Below, in pieces: positions 7,865 through 16,331 of a DNA stretch of 64,000 nt. Source of the DNA: UBA1660 sp964462035 (GTDB lineage: Bacteria; Myxococcota_A; Polyangia; Polyangiales; Houyiibacteriaceae); the NCBI GenBank assembly GCA_964462035.1, contig CAYXAP010000017.1:1-64000 (forward strand), given 5' to 3'. Under the pieces are notes generated by a model. That model made no database searches, had not been told where the DNA came from, and worked only from the letters and a program-made list of their open reading frames with translations. Made by a program: the position numbers and the translations under genes. Each line of letters begins with the position of its first letter. Position 1 is the stretch's first letter.

Positions 7865-8851
7865 TCACTTCCAGCTGAGGACCAGCTTCCCGAAGGTCTC
7901 GTTCCGTTCCATCCGGGCGTGGGCCTCTCCGACCTCGCTCATGGGGAGGACCTCGTCGATCACGGGCTTCAGGCGGCCGTCGGCGAAGTGGGGCAACGCC
8001 TCGCGGATGAAGCGCTGCGCCAGGGTGGCCTTCTCCTCCAGCGGACGGGCTCGCAGTGTGCTGCCGGTGATGCGGGCGCGCTTTCCGAGCAGCAGACCGA
8101 GGGGCATCTCCCCCTTCACGCCGCCCATGAGACCCAGGACCACCACTCGGCCCCGAAGCGCCAATGCCTTCAGGTTCTCGGTGAGGTACTTCGCGCCGAT
8201 GGTGTCGATGACGAGGTCCGCTCCCCCGAGCTGCTGCACGGCGTCGGCGAAGGCCCCGTCGCTCGTGTCCACGGCGTGCACCAGCCCGAGCCCTCTACAC
8301 CGCTCGAGCTTCGCCGCCGAGCGGGAGGTGCCCACGACTCGCGCGCCGACGTTGGCAGCCAGCTGGAGCGCCGCGGTGCCCACACCGCTCGCCACCGCGT
8401 GCAGCACCACCGTCTCGCCCATGCGGAGATCGCCCTGCGCGAAGAGCGCGTCGAAGGCGGTCAGGAAGACCTCCGGGATGGCCGCGGCCTCCTCGAGGCT
8501 CAACCCGCTCGGCACCGGCAGCAGCTCGCGCGAATGAACGACGGCGTGGGTCGCCATCCCGCCGCCCCCGATGATCGCCATCACCGGGTCACCGACCGCG
8601 AAGCCGCTCACCCCTTCGCCGATCGACTCGACGGTGCCGGCGAGCTCGAGGCCGGGGATGTCGTCCGGGAAGCCCTTGGGCGCGGGATAGAACCCACGCC
8701 GCTGGAGCGTGTCCGCTCGGTTCAGCCCCGCGGCGGCGACTTCGACGCGGACTTCGCCGGGGCCGGGATCACGGACCTCGGTGGTGCCCAGCTCGAGGAC
8801 CTCGGGTCCACCGCTCTCACGGATGCGTACGCAGCGTGCTTCGATGCTCAT
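7865..8851 (-). CDS. NAD(P)H-quinone oxidoreductase, PIG3-like MDR family
   Basis: A 328-residue zinc-independent medium-chain dehydrogenase/reductase. The GroES-like half includes VAAAGLNRADTLQRRGFYP and the P-G-x-E-x-x-G segment (IPGLELAGTVESIGEGV). The Rossmann half has ASGVGTAALQLAANVGARVVGTS for NADP(H). Zinc-ligand Cys/His clusters of alcohol dehydrogenases are missing, as expected for quinone reductases. The ATG at 8851 gives the standard N-terminus (MSIEARCVRI). It probably reduces quinones or electrophilic enones by NADPH in the cytoplasm; the substrate is not fixed by sequence. It ends about 85 bp from cysE on the same strand. Confidence 0.9.
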   Translation of the reverse strand: MSIEARCVRIRESGGPEVLELGTTEVRDPGPGEVRVEVAAAGLNRADTLQRRGFYPAPKGFPDDIPGLELAGTVESIGEGVSGFAVGDPVMAIIGGGGMATHAVVHSRELLPVPSGLSLEEAAAIPEVFLTAFDALFAQGDLRMGETVVLHAVASGVGTAALQLAANVGARVVGTSRSAAKLERCRGLGLVHAVDTSDGAFADAVQQLGGADLVIDTIGAKYLTENLKALALRGRVVVLGLMGGVKGEMPLGLLLGKRARITGSTLRARPLEEKATLAQRFIREALPHFADGRLKPVIDEVLPMSEVGEAHARMERNETFGKLVLSWK

Positions 8852-9051
8852 CGCGCACTGTGTAGCGCAAGCGCGCGCCAGGAGGCTGTGGAACTTCTCG
8901 CCGGCCGACGGATCGTGGTGTCCGGTGCGCCAGGCGGAGCGTCCGCGAGCCGAGGAGATACCCGAGTGTTTTCGAGCGTGAGCGGACGGCTGCGGGTGGC
9001 GTGCGGGTGCCGCGAAACGGCGCCGCGGAGAAGCTCGGCAGCCTGCTGACG

Positions 9052-10380
9052 TCAGCCTTCGTCGTCGGCTCGGGTGAAGTGGACCCAGGTGCCATCGTCG
9101 CGCACGCCGTGCCAGCCATCCGGGAGACGCGGGGTCGTCCACGTGAAGAGGAAGCGCGCGTCCGCCGGGGCGATGTTCGTGCAACCGTGGCTCCGAACGT
9201 TGCCGAAGGAGTCGTGCCAGTAGGCGCCATGGAGGGCGTAGCTGCGGTGGTAGTACATCGTCCACGGCACCTCGGCGACGTCGTAGACCCCATCGATCGG
9301 GTCGTCGCCGCGCATCGTGATGCTCACGTACTTGTGGCGGATCCGGTAGGTGCCGGAGGGCGTGTCGTAGCCTTCCTTGCCCGTGGCCACCAGGCTCGCG
9401 AAGACCGGGGTGTCGCCCTGGTAAGCGACGATGGTCTGCTCGTCGAGGTTCACGTGGATCCACCGCCCGCCCTCGGGCACGTCGTCGGGCCGCGGCTCTT
9501 CACGGATCACCCGGACCGCTTCTCGCGGGACCCACACCCCGTCCTCGCTGAGCACGTGCTCGTCGTCGATCTCCTTCACGGCGAAGCGTGCGTACTTGGG
9601 CGCGACCGATTGTTGCGCGCTGGCGTTCACGATGGGGGTCGAGTCCACGTGGACGAACGCCATCGGCAGGTTCAGGCCGTCGGGGTCGTGGACGCCAGAG
9701 AGCCGGCTGGCCTGGACCTCTTCGATGGCGGCGCGAGGTACGTAGTCGTTGGCGGCCGTGCGCACCCACGTCTCACCGAGGTGCTCGATCTCGTCTGCGA
9801 CGGTCACGAAGTAGTCGCCATCCAGCTGCTGCGCGAGGCCGGGTAGCTCCGACTCTTCCCGCACGCGCTCGAGCTCCCGTTCGGTGGGCAGACGCTCGAA
9901 GCGATGGGCGTCGCGGTCGGTGACCTGTGCGTAGCGGTAGGGCAGGGGGGCCGCGACGTTCGGCGGTGCCGAGGCTTCGGGTGGGTCCGGCTGCTCGTCG
10001 TAGGTGCGGAAACCGATCGTCGTGCACACGTAGCCGCCGGGGTCGAGCTTCAGCCAGCGTCCGGTGCAGTGCTCGTTCCGGCGGACCTCCGTGGCCGGCA
10101 GGGCGGTGCCGCGCCGGACCATGCCCTTGCCGCCGCGGGTGCTCCGCGAGGAGAAGACGGGGGCGTCGTGCCGTCTCGCCTGGACCCAGACCTCGGGGTC
10201 TTCGTCGTCGACCGCCACACGCGGGACGGGCCGGAGCGCCCAGGGGGGCGGTCCAGAGGGGGGGCGGGTCAACAGCCCTTGTCGCTCGTTGGCAGTTTCG
10301 TTCGGAGAGTCGGCGAATGCGGCCAGCGGCGCGATGAGGGCGATGGCCAACCCGACCATTGTCGTCGGTTTCCAGGACAT
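9052..10380 (-). CDS. Secreted L,D-transpeptidase (YkuD domain)
   Basis: A 442-residue exported protein starting MSWKPTTMVGLAIALIAPLAAFA, a signal peptide; upstream in-frame starts would spoil it. The C-terminal YkuD domain (about 290-415) holds the catalytic pair: His in YALHGAY and Cys400 in SHGCTNI. These enzymes form 3-3 cross-links in peptidoglycan or attach proteins to it. The 250-residue middle region has SH3-like stretches (WVQARRHDAPVFSS; GRWLKLDPGGYVC) that may bind the wall. It is divergent from the DUF2330 gene, with about 140 bp between. Confidence 0.92.
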   Translation of the reverse strand: MSWKPTTMVGLAIALIAPLAAFADSPNETANERQGLLTRPPSGPPPWALRPVPRVAVDDEDPEVWVQARRHDAPVFSSRSTRGGKGMVRRGTALPATEVRRNEHCTGRWLKLDPGGYVCTTIGFRTYDEQPDPPEASAPPNVAAPLPYRYAQVTDRDAHRFERLPTERELERVREESELPGLAQQLDGDYFVTVADEIEHLGETWVRTAANDYVPRAAIEEVQASRLSGVHDPDGLNLPMAFVHVDSTPIVNASAQQSVAPKYARFAVKEIDDEHVLSEDGVWVPREAVRVIREEPRPDDVPEGGRWIHVNLDEQTIVAYQGDTPVFASLVATGKEGYDTPSGTYRIRHKYVSITMRGDDPIDGVYDVAEVPWTMYYHRSYALHGAYWHDSFGNVRSHGCTNIAPADARFLFTWTTPRLPDGWHGVRDDGTWVHFTRADDEG

Positions 10381-10506
10381 CGAATCGCAGCTGCGTCCTC
10401 CATTCTTAGAACCAGGGCCGCGAGCGTCAACTTCGTTGCTCGACAATTCCCCGAGAAACGTTGGGTGAGCCGCCCAGATGGGGGGTCCTGAGGTACCCTC
10501 GGCGTC

Positions 10507-10513
10507 AGGAGGG
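10507..10513 (+). promoter_or_regulatory. Strong ribosome binding site
   Basis: AGGAGGG lies 6 bases ahead of the ATG at 10520 and decides that start over an upstream in-frame one. Confidence 0.75.
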
Positions 10514-10519
10514 TTCCCG

Positions 10520-12607
10520 ATGGCTCGTCAATCGCTCGTTGCGGTCCTGGCGCTCGCGGCAGTCGTGCTCGCACCGCTCTCGGCTCGCGCGTTCTGTGGC
10601 TTCTACGTCGGCAGCGCGGACGGGTCGCTCGTCAACGAGGCCACCATGGTGGTCCTGCTCCGCGACGGGACGAACACCGTGCTCTCGATGCGGAACGACT
10701 ACCACGGCCCACCAGAGGACTTCGCGATGGTCGTGCCCGTACCGGAGGTTCTCGACGAGGAGAACGTGAAGGTCCTCGACGCGGCCATCTTCGACAAGGT
10801 CGAGCGCCTCGCGGCCCCGAGACTGGTCGAGTACTGGGAGCAGGATCCCTGCGCCCAGAACGGGATCGGCGACAACTTCGGCTTCGGCGGGCTGGGTCTG
10901 CGGGGCACCGGCCGGGGGGGCGGCGGGACCGGTGAGGCGGCCGCGACCGTGACCGTCGAGGCCGAGTTCGCGGTGGGCGAGTACGACATCGTGATCCTCT
11001 CGGCGCGCGACTCGGCCGGCCTCGAGACCTGGCTCCACGAGAACGACTATCGGATCCCCGACGGTGCCGCCGAGCTCTTGCGCCCCTACGTGGAGAACGA
11101 GAGCAAGTTCTTCGTGGCGAAGGTGAACGTCGACCGCGTGACCTTCGACGATGGGCGGGCGGTGCTCTCACCGCTGCGCGTGCACTACGAGAGCGAGAGC
11201 TTCTCGCTGCCGGTGCGGCTCGGGCTGCTGAGCGCTGGCGAGGGGAAGCAGGACCTCATCGTCCACATCCTCGCGAACGACCAGCGCTACGAGCTGGCGA
11301 ACTACGACAACGTCACCATTCCCACGAACCTCGACGTGGCGCCCGCGGCCAGGGAGCGATTCGCGGAGCTCTACGCCGCGCTCTTCGACGAGACCCTCGC
11401 GAGCCATCCGAACGCGGTGGTCACGGAATACGCGTGGACCGCCTCGAGCTGCGATCCCTGCCCCGGCCCGTCGCTCGCCGCGCAGGACATCCTGACCCTC
11501 GGCGGCGACGTCGTGCACGACGGGCCGGTCCGCATCGCGATGGGCGGCGGTGGGACCATCGGCCTCGGCAACCTCGGCACCATCGGGCGACCGGTGTCGC
11601 GGAGCCGCGTCCGGCAGGAGCCGCTCTCGGTCGAAGGGCGAGGCTTCCCGCGTGAGGTCGCGCGTCGGGTGATTCGCCGCCACATCAACGAGATCCGCTT
11701 CTGCTACGACCAGCAACGTCAGTCCTCGCCGGACCTCGAGGGACGGATGGTGCTGCAGCTCGTCGTGACGAAGGAGGGCGTCGTCCGGAACGCCTCGGTC
11801 ACGCAGTCGTCGCTCGACGACGACGCCTTCGAGAGCTGCATCGCCGCTGCGGGTCGGCGCTGGCGCTTTCCGAGCTTCGACGCGGGTGAGACGCTGACCA
11901 TCACCAGCCCCTTCGTCTTCTCGAAGCCTCCGCCCGCGCCGGCGAACCCGACGCCACGACCGAGCGGCTCGCTTGGGATGGGTGGGCTCGGCTTCTTCGG
12001 TGGAGGCGCCGGTCCGTTCAACGGTTGGGTGCTCACCCGGCTCCACTATCGCTACGACGCCGACGACCTCGGCGAGGACCTCGTGTTTCGCGAAGCGGAT
12101 CCGATCATGGGCGGTCGGGAGAACGGTGGCTTCGGCGTCCTCGGCGCTCCGACGGACGAGCCGGCGGAGATCAGCCATGAGGCGCAGTCCTCCGAGACCA
12201 ACAACTTCCAGGGGCGCTACGTCATCCGCCACGAATGGGAAGGGCCCATCGAGTGCGAGAGCCCGAGGCGCGGGGTGTGGGGAGGTCCGTGGGAGGGCGC
12301 GGAGAACACCGGGGCCGGCGGGGGTGGGGGCGGCGCTCTGCCGGCCACCGACCTCTCACGGGCGCCGCGCGGCGACGCGTCGGTGCTGAACAGCCTGATC
12401 GTCGGCCGCGGCGGCGCCGCCGAGCCGACGGCGGAGGAAGAAGCAGAAGTGTCGATCGCTCCCGAAGCCGAGACGCCGGCGGCCGACACGGAAGACTCGG
12501 GCTGCGGTTGTCGCGTCGTGGGTCCGTCGGCTTCGGTCCCGTGGCTCGTCCTCCTCGGGTTCAGCATCCTTTGGTGGCGTCGGCGCGCGTATCGTCGTCG
12601 GCCATGA
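10520..12607 (+). CDS. DUF2330 envelope protein with inserted AgmX/PglI-type domain and MYXO-CTERM-like tail
   Basis: A 695-residue exported protein. The signal peptide ends at ARA, before FCGFYV, the typical DUF2330 start. DUF2330 sequence continues to about residue 370. A domain resembling the AgmX/PglI C-terminal tail (IRRHINEIRFCYDQQ, LEGRMVLQLVVTKEGVV, ESCIAAAGRRWRFP) then interrupts it for about 110 residues. DUF2330 resumes with VLTRLHYRYDADDLGEDLVF. The end is SGCGC, a hydrophobic helix and RRRAYRRR, matching the layout of MYXO-CTERM surface-sorting anchors. Function is unknown, but outer-surface location is likely. A Gly-rich linker lies before the anchor. Confidence 0.88.
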   Translation: MARQSLVAVLALAAVVLAPLSARAFCGFYVGSADGSLVNEATMVVLLRDGTNTVLSMRNDYHGPPEDFAMVVPVPEVLDEENVKVLDAAIFDKVERLAAPRLVEYWEQDPCAQNGIGDNFGFGGLGLRGTGRGGGGTGEAAATVTVEAEFAVGEYDIVILSARDSAGLETWLHENDYRIPDGAAELLRPYVENESKFFVAKVNVDRVTFDDGRAVLSPLRVHYESESFSLPVRLGLLSAGEGKQDLIVHILANDQRYELANYDNVTIPTNLDVAPAARERFAELYAALFDETLASHPNAVVTEYAWTASSCDPCPGPSLAAQDILTLGGDVVHDGPVRIAMGGGGTIGLGNLGTIGRPVSRSRVRQEPLSVEGRGFPREVARRVIRRHINEIRFCYDQQRQSSPDLEGRMVLQLVVTKEGVVRNASVTQSSLDDDAFESCIAAAGRRWRFPSFDAGETLTITSPFVFSKPPPAPANPTPRPSGSLGMGGLGFFGGGAGPFNGWVLTRLHYRYDADDLGEDLVFREADPIMGGRENGGFGVLGAPTDEPAEISHEAQSSETNNFQGRYVIRHEWEGPIECESPRRGVWGGPWEGAENTGAGGGGGGALPATDLSRAPRGDASVLNSLIVGRGGAAEPTAEEEAEVSIAPEAETPAADTEDSGCGCRVVGPSASVPWLVLLGFSILWWRRRAYRRRP

Positions 12608-12715
12608 GCCCGCGACTCACTCTCGCCCTCCGGTGGAAGGCCGTCGCGACGTGACCGTCGTCCAGGTCGACCTCTTCTGACGGAACCTTTTCGAGCCAGG
12701 GGGCTCGTACTCGCC

Positions 12716-13681
12716 ATGCGATGGTTGCTCATGGTGTTGATCTCGGGGTGCGCCAGCGCTCCGCCTCCGGCTCCCGCGAGTCCACCACCCGCCGAAGCCC
12801 CCGAGGGCAGCTACGTCGAGCTGCTCCGCCAGCTGGGTACGCCGGGCTCGATCGCGGAGCTCGATGGCGACATTCGGCAACTCGTCGATCTGGCTTCGCG
12901 CTCCGACGATCCCGCGCCCCTCCTGCTGCGGCTCGCGGAGGCCTTCCAGGCCCGGGCGGCGGCTCACGGCCGCGCCGAGGCCGTCGCGCTCGAGGAACGT
13001 TTCGAGCGGCGAGGCGATGACGACGCCGAGGCCGCCGCCCAGGCCACGGCGTCGGAGCACGCCGAGGCCCGCGTGGCGGACCTGGTCTGGGCGCGCCGGG
13101 TGCTCGAGTCCATCGAGCCTTCATCGCCGAGCTTCGTCGACGCGCAGGAGGCTCGCTTTTGGCTGCTCGCGGAGCGCCGGGAGTGGGAGGAGGAGTCGCT
13201 GGAGGCTGCCCGCACGCTCCTCGATGGATCGGCTCGGGAGCCCATGCGCGCCGCGGCCCATCTGCGTCTGGCCGAGCACGCCTTCCTCGAGGCCGACCTC
13301 GAGAACGCGCTCGAGCGCTATGACCAGGTCCTGGCGACCGCAGGGGCCGACGCCCAGACCCGCGCCTACGCGAGCTACAAGCGCGCCTGGGTCCTCTACA
13401 ACCTGAGCCGCTTCGAGGACGCGGACCGCGCCTTCGCGGACGTCATCGCGCTGGCCGGCGAGTCCGCCGGTGGCCCCCAGCTCATCCGTGAGGCCGCCAA
13501 GGACCGGATCCGGGTGCACGTCGCGCTCGAGAGCTCACCGGAGCGGGTGCTCGCGGTGATCACCGAGAGCACGGAGGACGCCGAACTGCGCGCCTCCTTG
13601 GCCACCCGCTACGAGCAGATGCTCCGCGACTCGGGCCAACTCGCCGCGGCCGACGCCTTTCGCGCGGCGCTGCTGCGTTGA
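12716..13681 (+). CDS. Helical-repeat (TPR-like) lipoprotein
   Basis: A 321-residue predicted lipoprotein with a very short signal (MRWLLMVLISGC; Cys12 lipidated) and a Pro/Ala-rich linker. It is then almost wholly helical, with TPR-like pairs such as AAHLRLAEHAFLEADLENALERYDQVL and ASYKRAWVLYNLSRFEDADRAFADVI. The repeats resemble outer-membrane-associated TPR scaffolds (BamD/YbgF type) but no family can be assigned. It follows the DUF2330 gene by about 110 bp and is convergent with nudC, 12 bp away. Confidence 0.8.
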   Translation: MRWLLMVLISGCASAPPPAPASPPPAEAPEGSYVELLRQLGTPGSIAELDGDIRQLVDLASRSDDPAPLLLRLAEAFQARAAAHGRAEAVALEERFERRGDDDAEAAAQATASEHAEARVADLVWARRVLESIEPSSPSFVDAQEARFWLLAERREWEEESLEAARTLLDGSAREPMRAAAHLRLAEHAFLEADLENALERYDQVLATAGADAQTRAYASYKRAWVLYNLSRFEDADRAFADVIALAGESAGGPQLIREAAKDRIRVHVALESSPERVLAVITESTEDAELRASLATRYEQMLRDSGQLAAADAFRAALLR

Positions 13682-13693
13682 GATCCCCAGAGA

Positions 13694-14551
13694 TCAGTCC
13701 GCGAGCCAGTGCTTCACCAGGTGGTGGGCCAGCGACATCGGCGGTGGGTAGAAGAAGCCCTTCGGTGAGCGGAGCTCGTCCTTCGAGAACCAGCGCGCTT
13801 CTTCGAGCTCTTCCTCTTCGAGGACGACGCTGCCCGGGCCGGCCTCGGCGAGGTAGCCGATCATCAACGAGCGCGGGAAGGGCCAGCCCTGTGAGTCGTG
13901 GTAGCGGAGGCGCTCGACCGAGAGGCCGACCTCTTCGCCGACCTCGCGGTGGACACACTGCTCGAGGCTCTCGCCCGGCTCCACGAAGCCGGCGAGCGCG
14001 GAGTACATGCCCTTCGGGAAGCCGTGCTGCCGCGCCAGCAGCGCGCGCTCCTCACGAACCACCAGCACCATGACTGCCGGGTCCGTCCGTGGGAAGGTCC
14101 GGTTCTCGCAGTCGCCGCAGACCTTGGCGAAGCCCGCGTCCTCGGTCAGCAGCGTGCCGCCGCAGACGGCGCAGTGGTTGGTCTTCCGGTTCCAGCGAGT
14201 GATCCCTCGCGCGTACGCCAGCGGCTCGAAGTCCGGTGTGGCCATGAAGGCGCCGGCCATCCGCAGGTCCTGGAAACGCCCCTCGATGCCGAGGGCGCCC
14301 GGGTCGTCGATGGCCGAGAGATCCACCGCGAAGAAGGGGGCACCCGACGCATCCACGCCGAGGAAGACCGGATGGTCACCGGCATCGAGCGCTGCCTGGG
14401 CGGGCGCTCCTTCGAGCACGATCGGCCTCGGCGGCCGGTCGCCGGTCACCAGGCTCTTGTTGCGCCAGATCGGCAGCACGCGCGCCTCGGCGCGGGCCTT
14501 CGCGAGCGCGGCTTCGTCCTTCCGGAGCTCCGCCTTGCGATCGACGATCAC
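13694..14551 (-). CDS. nudC: NAD(+) diphosphatase / NADH pyrophosphatase, NudC type
   Basis: A 285-residue Nudix hydrolase that splits NAD(H), and in E. coli removes NAD caps from RNA. A four-Cys zinc ribbon (CAVC...CGDC) leads into the Nudix box G-x5-E-x7-REVGEEVGL. After it the NudC-specific SQGWPFPRSLM motif is present (Q-P-W-P-F-P in E. coli). The GTG at 14551 overlaps the speE stop (GTGA), so the pair is translationally coupled. The open frame extends far upstream, antisense-free but overlapping speE, so this start is preferred. Confidence 0.93.
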   Translation of the reverse strand: MIVDRKAELRKDEAALAKARAEARVLPIWRNKSLVTGDRPPRPIVLEGAPAQAALDAGDHPVFLGVDASGAPFFAVDLSAIDDPGALGIEGRFQDLRMAGAFMATPDFEPLAYARGITRWNRKTNHCAVCGGTLLTEDAGFAKVCGDCENRTFPRTDPAVMVLVVREERALLARQHGFPKGMYSALAGFVEPGESLEQCVHREVGEEVGLSVERLRYHDSQGWPFPRSLMIGYLAEAGPGSVVLEEEELEEARWFSKDELRSPKGFFYPPPMSLAHHLVKHWLAD

Positions 14552-15393
14552 TTGCCGAGGTTCGCGAGCCCGCGCCGCACGTAGTTCGGCTGGGCGAACG
14601 CCGCCTGGTGGATGGCGTCGTTGTAGTAGCGGCAGCCGTTGATGATCGGCGCGGCGCGCGAGTGGTCCAGGTTCAGGTGCCCCTCGCGGTCGGAGGCCCA
14701 GGTCCAGCTCCAGATGCCGGAGGCGTAGAGCGGGACCGGCCCGAAGTAGGGGTGCACGTGTTCGAAGAGCTCCCGGAGCTTGCCCTGGGTCTCGAAGAAG
14801 ACCTGCTGCATGAGGATCGGTGTCTCGCTCTGCATCGCGAGGACGCCCTCGGGCTTCAGCATGCGCTTGCACGCGGCGAAGAACTCCTGGGCGAAGAGCA
14901 CCTCGCCCGGGCCGACCGGGTCGGTACCGTCGAGGAGGATGACGTCGTACTTCTCCTCGTCGCTGTTCTTCACGTAGTCGATGCCGTCGGCGAAGCGCAG
15001 GTCGAGGCGCGGCTCGTCCCAGGCGGTGCCGATCATCGGCAGGTACTCCTTGCAGGCCTCGACCACGCCCTGATCGATCTCGATCATCACGCAGGTCTCG
15101 ACGCTGGGGTAGCGGAGCACCTCGCGGACCGTGCCGCCGTCGCCGCCACCGATGACGAGGACCCGCTTCGGGTCCTTGGCGGTGAGCATCGCCGGGTGGG
15201 TCAGCATCTCGTGATACATGAACTCGTCCTTCACGGAGGTCATGAACACGTCGTCGAGGGCGAGCGCCCGGCCATAGGCCTTCGTCTCGAAGATCTCGAT
15301 CTTCTGGAAGTCGGACTTCCCCGAGTAGAGGGTCTCGGTGGACTCGAGGCTCAGGCGGGTGCCCTGAAAGGTTTCTTCGTACCAGAGCGGCAT
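14548..15393 (-). CDS. speE: Polyamine aminopropyltransferase (spermidine synthase)
   Basis: Transfers aminopropyl from decarboxylated SAM to putrescine. The 281 residues match the family length. The N-terminal beta domain (MPLWYEETFQGTRLSLE) is followed by the dcSAM-binding motif VLVIGGGDGGTVREVLRYP, the acidic EID strand end, and the catalytic DGTDPVGPGEVLF loop with its Asp residues. The product methylthioadenosine would feed the methionine-salvage genes found 2 kb away, a sensible though not operonic pairing. It is co-transcribed with nudC. Confidence 0.95.
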   Translation of the reverse strand: MPLWYEETFQGTRLSLESTETLYSGKSDFQKIEIFETKAYGRALALDDVFMTSVKDEFMYHEMLTHPAMLTAKDPKRVLVIGGGDGGTVREVLRYPSVETCVMIEIDQGVVEACKEYLPMIGTAWDEPRLDLRFADGIDYVKNSDEEKYDVILLDGTDPVGPGEVLFAQEFFAACKRMLKPEGVLAMQSETPILMQQVFFETQGKLRELFEHVHPYFGPVPLYASGIWSWTWASDREGHLNLDHSRAAPIINGCRYYNDAIHQAAFAQPNYVRRGLANLGK

Positions 15394-15433
15394 GCGCAGC
15401 CCATAGCACGGGCGAGCGCGGACGCGCGAGGGC

Positions 15434-16222
15434 TCAGAAGGCGAGCCCGAGCTGGACGCCGCGGGGCTGGTCGTACATCTGGACCCGGTCCTGATGGGCG
15501 ACCCGGACCTCGACGTCCTCGCCCTTCAAGGCTTCCAGCGCTCGGGCCCGCGCGCGCTGGGGCGAGTTCGCCTTCTGGCTGAGATGCATGAGCATGACCC
15601 GCTCGAGCCGATGGCGGGCGAGGCGCCGGATCAGGCGCGCGGCCTCGGCGTTCGAGAGGTGGCCATGCGGCGACGCGATGCGGTCCCGGACGAAGCGCGG
15701 ATACTCGGCGCTCGCGAGGAGCTCGGGCTCGTGGTTGCTCTCGAGCAGCAGGGTTCGGCAGCCGCGCAGGTGCTTGTCCAGCGAGCGGGGCACCCGGCCC
15801 AGGTCCGTCACCAGACCGACCTGGTCGCCGCCGTCGTCCTCCGCGACCACCGCGACCTGGGGGTCGTCGTGAGGAATCGGCGCGAAATGCAGGCGCATGC
15901 CTTTGACGCGGATGGTGCTCCGGGGGTCCAGCCGCTCCACCCGGGCGTTCTCCAGGTCGACCTGGCGTTCGGTGCTCTGGCTGACGTGGACGGTGGCGTC
16001 GAGGCCCTTGGCGACACGGGCGGCGTGGGCCACGTGGTCGCCGTGAGCGTGGGTCAGCACCAGGGCGTCGACCGAGTCCAGCGCCCGGCCACGAGCCTTC
16101 AGGTATCGTCCTCGAATCTGTCGAAGGGAGAGCCCGGCGTCGACGAGGACCCGGGTTCCGTCGGGCGCCTCGAAGAGGGTGGCGTTGCCCTGGCTGCCGC
16201 TCCCGAGAATCGTGACCCGCAC
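15434..16222 (-). CDS. MBL-fold metallo-hydrolase, WalJ/YycJ-like
   Basis: A 262-residue metallo-beta-lactamase-fold protein starting VRVTILGSGSQGNATLF, the standard start of the YycJ/RNase-Z-like group. Metal ligands are visible in THAHGDH (two-metal site), an Asp in VTDLGR, and HLS/SPHGHLSN further on. Relatives include exonucleases and phosphoribosyl-cyclic phosphodiesterases, so the substrate is open. GTG at 16222 is chosen; TTG 16258 would add 12 residues that do not look conserved. It is divergent from hemH, with about 110 bp between. Confidence 0.88.
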   Translation of the reverse strand: MRVTILGSGSQGNATLFEAPDGTRVLVDAGLSLRQIRGRYLKARGRALDSVDALVLTHAHGDHVAHAARVAKGLDATVHVSQSTERQVDLENARVERLDPRSTIRVKGMRLHFAPIPHDDPQVAVVAEDDGGDQVGLVTDLGRVPRSLDKHLRGCRTLLLESNHEPELLASAEYPRFVRDRIASPHGHLSNAEAARLIRRLARHRLERVMLMHLSQKANSPQRARARALEALKGEDVEVRVAHQDRVQMYDQPRGVQLGLAF

Positions 16223-16331
16223 GGCCTTGGTGGTAGGCGATGGGATCCAGTGGGGCAAGCTTTCGAGGGTTTGGACCCCGTTTGGGGCCAGAAGGCTTGA
16301 TCGGGGGCCTCCGCGACCCGATCATCCCGCC

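Noticed and set aside
14552..15409. Upstream extension of the nudC frame across speE
   Set aside because: No similarity; overlaps speE in another frame.
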